Shown here one piece after another: positions 1-4,551 of a stretch of 7,871 nt of DNA. The first letter of the stretch is position 1. Every line of letters begins with the position of its first letter. Where the stretch lies: assembly GCA_002505945.1 (NCBI GenBank), contig DAWM01000024.1, positions 2,088 to 9,958 on the forward strand. Direction: 5' to 3'. This stretch comes from Candidatus Woesearchaeota archaeon UBA119 (GTDB lineage: Archaea > Nanobdellota > Nanobdellia > Woesearchaeales > UBA119). Below the pieces are notes generated by a model. It searched no databases, was not told where the DNA came from, and was given only the letters and a program-made list of their open reading frames with translations. A program made the position numbers and the translations under genes.

Positions 1-85
1 GGATCTCTTTCCAGAGTTGATTAAAAGAAAGCTGCTTTCAGGTATAATTTTGCCGGGGCAGAGAATACATTTTCAGGAGGAATGA
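1..85 (+). CDS. C-terminal tail of an unidentified protein (5' end outside window)
   Basis: An open frame (codons from base 2) runs in from the left edge and stops at TGA 83-85, giving 27 residues that end GIILPGQRIHFQEE. The residue mix (LysArg-rich stretch, then a Gly/Ile/Leu/Pro segment) looks like a real protein end, but it is too short for family assignment. It converges on the HEPN gene, whose stop lies only 15 bases further on. The alternative is chance openness, since 27 codons prove little. Confidence 0.4.
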   Translation, partial: DLFPELIKRKLLSGIILPGQRIHFQEE

Positions 86-100
86 ATAGAGAAAAACTAT

Positions 101-634
101 TTAGATAAAATAATCCTGCAAAACAAATCCTATGTGCTTTACAAACTCAACTGCATTGTTATAAATCTCATCCAACCTTCTTTTAGTATATGGCTTAATT
201 GCAGAATATCTTGCTGCCTTGCTCTCTTTTTTAGCATCCTCAAAATATTGTACATATTCATCCTTAAATATCTTATGAGATTTGTTAAGCAGCTCAAGAT
301 CCCTTTTTTTAACTTCAGTTGGTACAAGCAAAGCCCCTAATGCAATCTGAGCGGCATCATGGTCCAAAACCTCATACCCCTTTAACAAAATTGCTGCCTT
401 TGCTGCATATAACATAGAGTAGTAGGATATTGTTATTGCCCAATAATCCCAAAAGAGTTTCTTTGGCTGATCTTCATTAGGTTTGATATCCTTGATATGC
501 TTAGCGATTAGTAAACTGTTCTCTGCTTTTTGTAAGAACAACCTTATTTTAAAAAAGTTATTAGAATATCTGATTCGTTTCTCTTTAACAAATGCCTTAA
601 ACAACTCTTGGTATTTTTCTTTTTTGAATAGCAT
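101..634 (-). CDS. HEPN-domain protein, partner of the MNT nucleotidyltransferase
   Basis: The 177-residue, all-helical protein resembles the HEPN family (PF05168 type). The helix with SYYSMLYAAKAAILLKGYEV (about residues 70-89) followed by DHDAAQIAL is the usual HEPN core, and the ARYSAIKPY...AVEFVKHI helix (about 141-168) matches the second half. In MNT/HEPN modules the HEPN protein is the toxin, typically an RNase, and the nucleotidyltransferase neutralises it. The RNase signature R-x4-6-H is not evident; the equivalent stretch reads R142-YSAIKP-Y149, so catalysis is uncertain. The ATG at 634 is preferred because GGAAG (645-649, minus strand) lies 10 bases upstream; a GTG at 643 would add three residues. 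The gene overlaps the end of the MNT gene by 38 bases, so the two are very likely co-transcribed and translationally coupled. Family assignment is good; toxicity is inferred. Confidence 0.82.
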   Translation of the reverse strand: MLFKKEKYQELFKAFVKEKRIRYSNNFFKIRLFLQKAENSLLIAKHIKDIKPNEDQPKKLFWDYWAITISYYSMLYAAKAAILLKGYEVLDHDAAQIALGALLVPTEVKKRDLELLNKSHKIFKDEYVQYFEDAKKESKAARYSAIKPYTKRRLDEIYNNAVEFVKHIGFVLQDYFI

Positions 635-1196
635 AGGATACACTCTTCCAAAAGTCTATTGGATTGTTCAAAAGTATATGGTGGTACAGAGCTTGTTTAC
701 CTACATTCTCTTCTTCATCCAAAAGCATCAACTTAAACTCCTTAAACGTAAAAAAGATAGGGTTTATTTCCTTCCTGAACAAAAGTTCAAATTTGGAAAA
801 GGATACGCTTCTGTTGCCTTTTCTATTGATTATTAACAAGTCAATATCGCTTCTTTCAGTTTCTGCTTTCTTGGCATAACTTCCAAATAACAAAACAATA
901 TCCTTCGTTGTCAAATCCTGCGAAATCATCTTTATCAGCGGAGATTGTCTTAGGAAGTCTTTCTTCTCCTCATATGATGCTGTTGCAAGATATGCTGCAG
1001 CCACTTCTTTACTCCAGTCTATCCCAACTACCTTGGCTTTGCCAACTTCCTGAATGACCAGCAAATCTTTCATGCTTTTTAGGGTTCTATAAAAACTGGC
1101 ATAGGGGATACTGAGTTTTTCACTCAAACTATGCATGGTCGGATTCTCAAAAGGGTTTTTACCAAGGTACAATAGTATTTTGTGTTTATTATCCAT
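597..1196 (-). CDS. Winged-helix + MNT-type nucleotidyltransferase (antitoxin-like)
   Basis: The 199-residue protein has two parts. Residues about 5-60 look like a winged helix-turn-helix (LSEKLSIPYASFYRTLKSM as the HTH core, then a wing with VIQEVGKAKVVGIDW). Residues about 98-125 carry the minimal nucleotidyltransferase motif GS-x10-D-x-D exactly (G105 S106, D117, D119) in the FGSYAKK...SDIDLLII context. The third acidic residue of larger polymerase-beta-like enzymes is not evident, as is usual for MNT proteins. In characterised MNT/HEPN pairs this enzyme transfers AMP from ATP onto the HEPN toxin and silences it; that is family knowledge, not shown here. The HTH suggests autoregulation. 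Translation starts at ATG 1196 with no Shine-Dalgarno but a well-placed TATA box, fitting a leaderless mRNA. A palindrome sits immediately before the start. It is the first gene of a two-gene operon with the HEPN gene. Confidence 0.85.
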   Translation of the reverse strand: MDNKHKILLYLGKNPFENPTMHSLSEKLSIPYASFYRTLKSMKDLLVIQEVGKAKVVGIDWSKEVAAAYLATASYEEKKDFLRQSPLIKMISQDLTTKDIVLLFGSYAKKAETERSDIDLLIINRKGNRSVSFSKFELLFRKEINPIFFTFKEFKLMLLDEEENVGKQALYHHILLNNPIDFWKSVSYAIQKRKIPRVV

Positions 1197-1199
1197 GTT

Positions 1200-1215
1200 T
1201 GGATAATATTATCCA
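1200..1215 (-). promoter_or_regulatory. Palindromic operator candidate at the MNT start
   Basis: TGGATAATATTATCCA is a perfect 16-bp palindrome lying between the TATA box and the MNT ATG, with three bases (AAC) between palindrome and ATG. A third half-site ATTATCC occurs at 1188-1194, six bases from the palindrome, over the first codons of the gene. A protein bound here would cover the expected transcription start, so repression is the natural guess. The MNT protein's own winged helix is the obvious candidate binder. A near-identical element occurs at 2657-2672. Confidence 0.6.
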
Positions 1216-1221
1216 TATTTG

Positions 1222-1230
1222 ATATATAAA
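1222..1230 (-). promoter_or_regulatory. TATA box of the MNT/HEPN operon
   Basis: Read on the minus strand this is TTTATATAT, preceded by an A-rich BRE-like stretch. It lies 26-34 bases upstream of the MNT ATG (1196), which puts transcription start at or next to the start codon. With no Shine-Dalgarno present, a leaderless transcript is the simplest reading. Confidence 0.7.
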
Positions 1231-1241
1231 GATTTTTGTTT

Positions 1242-1272
1242 TTAATAAGAAGACTTGCAGTTCTCTTATTAA
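1242..1272. other. Inverted repeat between manC and the MNT operon
   Basis: TTAATAAGA (1242-1250) and TCTTATTAA (1264-1272) form a perfect 9-bp stem. After one mismatch the loop can pair four more bases (1252-1255 with 1259-1262, one G-T). It lies 40 bases beyond the manC stop and directly upstream of the MNT TATA box. It could end manC transcription, but on the manC strand it is followed by A-rich rather than T-rich sequence, so a terminator role is doubtful. A regulatory role for the MNT promoter is equally possible. Confidence 0.35.
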
Positions 1273-1311
1273 TAAACCCTTCTCGAGGATTTTCCCGATA
1301 TTTACAAAGAA

Positions 1312-2241
1312 TCAATCAAAATCCTTGACCTCTTCAGACCTGCCTCTTTTACACACAAGAATTCCGTCTTTTCCTTCTACAAGAATGATATCACTAAGGC
1401 CAATAATCCTTACTTCTTTATCTGAAAAGATAATATTATTCTCCTTTTTGCTAAGGAAAGGAATAAGAGAGTCAAGGGAGCCGAGATCGCTCCATTCTAT
1501 ATCAAGGGGAATGACTGATATGTTTGAAGACTTCTCTAAAAGGCCTTTATCTATGGATGTTTTTGGTGTTTTATCATAGGCTGATAAAAGGTCTTTTTCA
1601 TACAAAGAGTATAACCCAGGCAGGGCTTCTTTCAGTTCTTTTTCAAATATATGCTTGTGAAAGAGAAACATCCCTGAATTCCATAGGTAGCCTTGTTTTA
1701 GATATCTTCTGGCGGTTTCTTCATCTGGCTTTTCCTTGAATTCTTCTACTTTGTTGTTGTTTGCCTTGATATAGCCGTATCCTGTTTTTGGAGCGTCGGG
1801 CTTGATGCCAAATGTAACAAGAGAATTCTTTGCAAGCTCCTTTGCCTTTTCTATGGAAGAGATAAACTCAGACTCATTGTTCATTATGTGGTCAGAAGGG
1901 AGTATCAAAGCAAATTCCCCAGCATTTGACATGCCTAGGGATATGGCTGGCAGGGTGTTCCTCGCCTCAGGCTCTACGATTATGTTATCTAGAGAGAAGT
2001 TTGGCTCTAATTCCCTTATATGTTTTATAATCAAGGGCTTAATCTTGCTGTTGCAGATGAAGAATATATCTTTCAGTGCTGCTATTCCTTTGGCTCTCTG
2101 GAAGGTTTTCTGAAGCAGGCTTTGGCCATCAAGGAAATCAAACCTGATGAACTGTTTTGGCCTTTCTTCTGTGCTGAGAGGCCAGAGTCTTTTACCGCTT
2201 CCACCTGCCAGGATAAAAACCTGCAACTCAGTCTTTGTCAT
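1312..2241 (-). CDS. manC: Mannose-1-phosphate guanylyltransferase (short, single-domain)
   Basis: The enzyme makes GDP-mannose from mannose-1-phosphate and GTP in the cytoplasm, feeding glycoprotein, lipid or capsule glycans. The sequence has the full ManC signature set: LAGGSGKRLWPLS (residues 11-23) with the following RPKQF, PEARNTLPAI (91-100), LPSDH (114-118), PKTGYGYI (151-158), FKEKP (168-172), WNSGMFLF (187-194) and EWSDLGS (249-255). At 309 residues it holds only the nucleotidyltransferase domain plus a short beta-rich tail. The C-terminal cupin (phosphomannose isomerase) domain of roughly 450-480-residue bacterial bifunctional enzymes is absent. ATG 2241 lies inside the last 14 bases of the preceding 141-residue gene and has no Shine-Dalgarno of its own, so translation is probably coupled. 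A sugar-1-phosphate nucleotidyltransferase of another specificity is possible, but RPKQF and WSDLGS favour mannose/GTP. Confidence 0.9.
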   Translation of the reverse strand: MTKTELQVFILAGGSGKRLWPLSTEERPKQFIRFDFLDGQSLLQKTFQRAKGIAALKDIFFICNSKIKPLIIKHIRELEPNFSLDNIIVEPEARNTLPAISLGMSNAGEFALILPSDHIMNNESEFISSIEKAKELAKNSLVTFGIKPDAPKTGYGYIKANNNKVEEFKEKPDEETARRYLKQGYLWNSGMFLFHKHIFEKELKEALPGLYSLYEKDLLSAYDKTPKTSIDKGLLEKSSNISVIPLDIEWSDLGSLDSLIPFLSKKENNIIFSDKEVRIIGLSDIILVEGKDGILVCKRGRSEEVKDFD

Positions 2242-2653
2242 ATTGAGGTTGTTTTTGAGGCTTGGTTGATTCGAAATGCTCGTTGATTATTTTTTGAAGT
2301 GCAGATATCTCATTTCCCACACCCCTCAATATAGAAGTATCTGGTACCCTGATAGAACCTATTTCTTTAATAGACGAATCATTGAAGTAGTGTTTTACTT
2401 GTTGTTCAATGGTATCTTTGTCCACAAACTCTTCCTTTTGCTCCATTACTAAGTCGTCTCCATCTCTCCAAAGTATTAATTCTGGTTTGAGATGCAGATC
2501 GTTGCTTGGCTCGAAATACGAAGCAAAATATTCTCCTGTATTGCCTGAATATTTACGTATTTTTATGTATAGATGGTCCATTCTATCACCTTGGTGGGCT
2601 TTGGGAAGAGCGATTATTAATATTTTGCGATTGTGCGGAAAGGAATCAACCAT
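2228..2653 (-). CDS. Unrecognised 141-residue protein, first gene of the manC unit
   Basis: I do not recognise this protein. It is a soluble, charged, mixed alpha/beta chain without signal peptide or membrane segment. It has a basic N-terminus containing a short hydrophobic strand (KILIIALP), a central acidic section (WRDGDDLVMEQKEEFVDKD), a helical C-terminal part (ISALQKIINEHFE) and a polar Gln/Lys/Pro tail. It ends 14 bases inside manC, so the two form an operon. Two starts compete. ATG 2653 sits three bases after a palindrome, exactly as at the MNT gene, which favours a leaderless start. ATG 2581 (117 residues) has AAGGTGAT three bases upstream, a strong match to the archaeal Shine-Dalgarno. 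Both may be used. Reading frame and coupling are solid; function is unknown. Confidence 0.65.
   Translation of the reverse strand: MVDSFPHNRKILIIALPKAHQGDRMDHLYIKIRKYSGNTGEYFASYFEPSNDLHLKPELILWRDGDDLVMEQKEEFVDKDTIEQQVKHYFNDSSIKEIGSIRVPDTSILRGVGNEISALQKIINEHFESTKPQKQPQYDKD
2585..2592 (-). promoter_or_regulatory. Shine-Dalgarno for an internal start at ATG 2581
   Basis: On the minus strand AAGGTGAT is followed by AGA and ATG 2581, in frame with the 141-residue gene. It matches the AGGTGAT part of the archaeal Shine-Dalgarno (complement of the 16S 3' end AUCACCUCCU). It is the best ribosome-binding site on this strand of the window, although the same bases also code for His-Gln-Gly-Asp in the longer form. 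Confidence 0.45.
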
Positions 2654-2656
2654 GTT

Positions 2657-2672
2657 TGGTTAATATTAACCA
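2657..2672 (-). promoter_or_regulatory. Second palindromic operator candidate, at the 141-residue gene
   Basis: TGGTTAATATTAACCA is a perfect 16-bp palindrome followed, on the minus strand, by AAC and ATG 2653. Over the 23 bases ending with that ATG it differs from the MNT site in only two positions, and those two changes are symmetric, so the dyad is kept. Extra half-sites lie six bases out on each side (AACC 2648-2651; GGTTA 2678-2682). No strong TATA box is visible at the spacing seen for the MNT gene. Confidence 0.55.
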
Positions 2673-2685
2673 TTAACGGTTATCA

Positions 2686-3741
2686 ATGCTTGCTATTAAA
2701 CAAGAAAATCCATTATCTTGGCAACAGAAGAATCTATGTCTTGTTTTGCAGTATTGATGATTATCTCAGGGTTTTGGGGATTGTAGTAGAAATGGAAAGG
2801 ATTTTCTTCAGCAGTCATCGGGGTTATTATTAGATAGTGAGCGAAAATGGCTTGAGGCTTTTGCAGAGTACATATTCAAGGAGGAAAAAATTGTTGAAAA
2901 GGTTGAAGCTAAGCCAGGGGCGAAAGAAGATGAAGCAGGGAAAAAAGAACGATGAGAACGGTTTATTTGAGCAAAAATCTGGCTGTTGGTGAGGATTCTT
3001 TAATCTTTAAGTTGAATGCGCAACTGGAATTCTTAAACGAAAGGTCTTTTGATTATCTTACTTTGTCTAGTTCCAGAGAAGTCATAAAAGAACGGAGAAT
3101 AGAATATGAGAAGAAAGAAAAAAGATACCTTGCTTTGGATCCCTATATGTATGCAGTTGCAATTCCTTCTGCAAAAAACAAGATGTCTATTGGGAGGATG
3201 AAGGGATTCTCAAGTTCTGATGTTTCGGCCATGATTGCAAGAACTTTGTTTTATGATGAGATTATCAAAAATAATCGTTTCTGTTTTATGGGTAGCTATA
3301 ATGAGCACATGATTCCACCTGGAGATGAGTATGTAGAGGAATATTCCAAACTTGATCTTCTTGAGGATATTGCTGGCATATTAAAGAGCAGCGGAGAAGA
3401 GGTAAGGTTAAAAACAAGTGAAAAAAACATACACCTTTTTAATCCGGGACTATGGAAAGAGTGTCATGCTCGTTTCTATGTGGGCCATGGAAACAGGGCA
3501 TGGGCAGGGATTAATTATTATGATATCCCTTTGATGCAAGGTTCATTAATGATAAACAGTGCTTGCTTGACCTGTTCAAGCGAAGAGCATGATTCTTTCT
3601 GCAATCATGCTTTCAGAAAGGGGGGTTATAGCGTATCTCGGAAGTGTTTCTATTTCAAGATTTGATTCGAATCTATTCAGAACATTTGAAGATGTTGCCA
3701 AAGGAAAGGATATGGGTTGGGCAATGAGGATTTTCCCATAA
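2686..3741 (+). pseudogene. Decayed paralogue of the C25-like secreted peptidase
   Basis: Three reading-frame pieces align in order with the 976-residue protein encoded at 4552-7482. Bases 2686-2952 (MLAIKQENP..., KNLC, FGDC, WLEAFAEYIFKEE) match its residues about 75-150, interrupted by two consecutive TGA codons at 2755-2760 and closed by TGA 2953-2955. The next piece starts at ATG 2952 (237 residues to 3665) and matches residues about 680 onward (GED, SFDYLTL, GRMKGFSSSDVSAMIARTLF, GHGN, NSACLTC). An extra G in the G6 run at 3620-3625 then shifts the frame; read with five Gs it continues as KGVIAYLGSVSIS, aligning with RGAVLYIGSVGIS, until TAA 3739-3741. The signal peptide, about 500 interior residues and the last 45 or so residues (including LYGDPSF) are missing. 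The catalytic His and Cys (H179, C205 of the 237-residue frame) remain, with the same 26-residue spacing. No promoter is visible. The 237-residue frame alone could be expressed, but would lack export and the C-terminal strand. Confidence 0.8.
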
Positions 3742-3760
3742 ACAAGGTTGAGTAGCAGAA

Positions 3761-3770
3761 TTTATAAATA
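3761..3770 (+). promoter_or_regulatory. TATA box of the surface protein/peptidase pair
   Basis: TTTATAAATA fits the archaeal TATA consensus and predicts transcription start near 3790-3795, about 10-15 bases before ATG 3804. A purine-rich AAGGA (3793-3797) six bases before the ATG could serve as a weak Shine-Dalgarno. Confidence 0.6.
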
Positions 3771-3803
3771 TTGAGTTCAATAAGCAAGGATGAAGGAATC
3801 AAA

Positions 3804-4550
3804 ATGAAATGGGTTTTGGTTGTGGTGTTTATCGCGATGATGCCTTTTGCATTTGGGGCAATTGATGCCGAGATTGAGGTAGATGAGGTCTTTGAGCAGG
3901 GGGATGCTGTAAGCTTTGAGTATATGATTAATTCAAGCGAGGATTGGGTAAGAGTAGCACCTATTGTGATATGCGACAATGTCCCACAACCGACTTTAAA
4001 CATAGAGAAGGTATCAACAGGGGAATGGCATGAGTATTGGGCGATGAAGGTTGAGGAAAACACGCCTTCTTCTAACTGTTCTGCTATTGTGTATCTGGTG
4101 GATTATGAGACTTCTTTTGACAAGCGTTTTCTGATAAGGGGAAAGAATTTGATTGACGGTGAGATCTTCATCTGCGCTCAGCCTGGCTGCGATATGAGAC
4201 AGAGGGTTTTCAATACAGGGGATGTTGCTTACCTTGACTTCTCTTCTAATGCAGATGCTGAATTGAATGCGTATATCTTTTTGCCTGATGGTTCTTCTAT
4301 TGGGGTCGAGATTCCTGGTAGTATTGAATTGAGGCAGAGGGGGATTTATAGATTGGTTGTGAAAGCCGGTGAGAGGGATTATGTTGATAGGTCTTTCGAA
4401 GAGAGTTTTTCTGTTGTTGAAGAGGTTGAGAAGGCCGAGCCTTTGTTTAAGGAAGAGGAAAAGCCTTTATGGCCTTTGTATGTTTTTGCAGGGCTTATTG
4501 TCCTCGGTGGATTGCTAATTTGGTACGGGCATAGGGAGAAGACCAGATAA
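3804..4550 (+). CDS. Membrane-anchored extracellular beta-rich protein
   Basis: The 248-residue product starts with a signal peptide (MKWVLVVVFIAMMPFAFG, cleavage near residue 18-19). It continues as about 200 residues of extracellular, acidic, beta-strand-rich chain and ends with a transmembrane helix (about residues 223-242, LYVFAGLIVLGGLLIW) and a short basic tail (GHREKTR), giving a type I topology. The ectodomain appears to hold two beta-sandwich-like halves: one around EQGDAVSFEYMI...TGEWHEYWAM, and one from GEIFICAQPGC to the FSVVEE strand, whose GIYRLVVKAG ending recalls immunoglobulin-like or macroglobulin-type strands. Four cysteines in the ectodomain suggest disulfides. I cannot name a family. 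A longer frame with a TTG start at 3771 exists, but ATG 3804 is followed directly by the signal peptide. One base separates it from the peptidase gene, so a joint role, such as anchor or processing partner, is likely but inferred. Confidence 0.8.
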   Translation: MKWVLVVVFIAMMPFAFGAIDAEIEVDEVFEQGDAVSFEYMINSSEDWVRVAPIVICDNVPQPTLNIEKVSTGEWHEYWAMKVEENTPSSNCSAIVYLVDYETSFDKRFLIRGKNLIDGEIFICAQPGCDMRQRVFNTGDVAYLDFSSNADAELNAYIFLPDGSSIGVEIPGSIELRQRGIYRLVVKAGERDYVDRSFEESFSVVEEVEKAEPLFKEEEKPLWPLYVFAGLIVLGGLLIWYGHREKTR

Positions 4551-4551
4551 A

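Noticed and set aside
2755..2760. Tandem TGA TGA in frame as selenocysteine or recoding
   Set aside because: The same gene copy also has frame shifts and large losses, and the intact paralogue has no Cys or Sec at this place; decay explains it better.
2633..2833. 66-codon plus-strand open frame
   Set aside because: The peptidase-like residues (KNLC, FGDC, WLEAFAEY) are in a different frame here, so this frame is incidental to the pseudogene.
3620..3625. G6 run as programmed frameshift site in a live gene
   Set aside because: Correcting it restores only about 39 more codons before a stop, still without the GDPSF end, and upstream stops remain.
3677..4063. 128-codon minus-strand open frame
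   Set aside because: It is antisense to the signal-peptide-bearing surface gene and its promoter, has a Ser/Thr-rich low-complexity look and no start signals.
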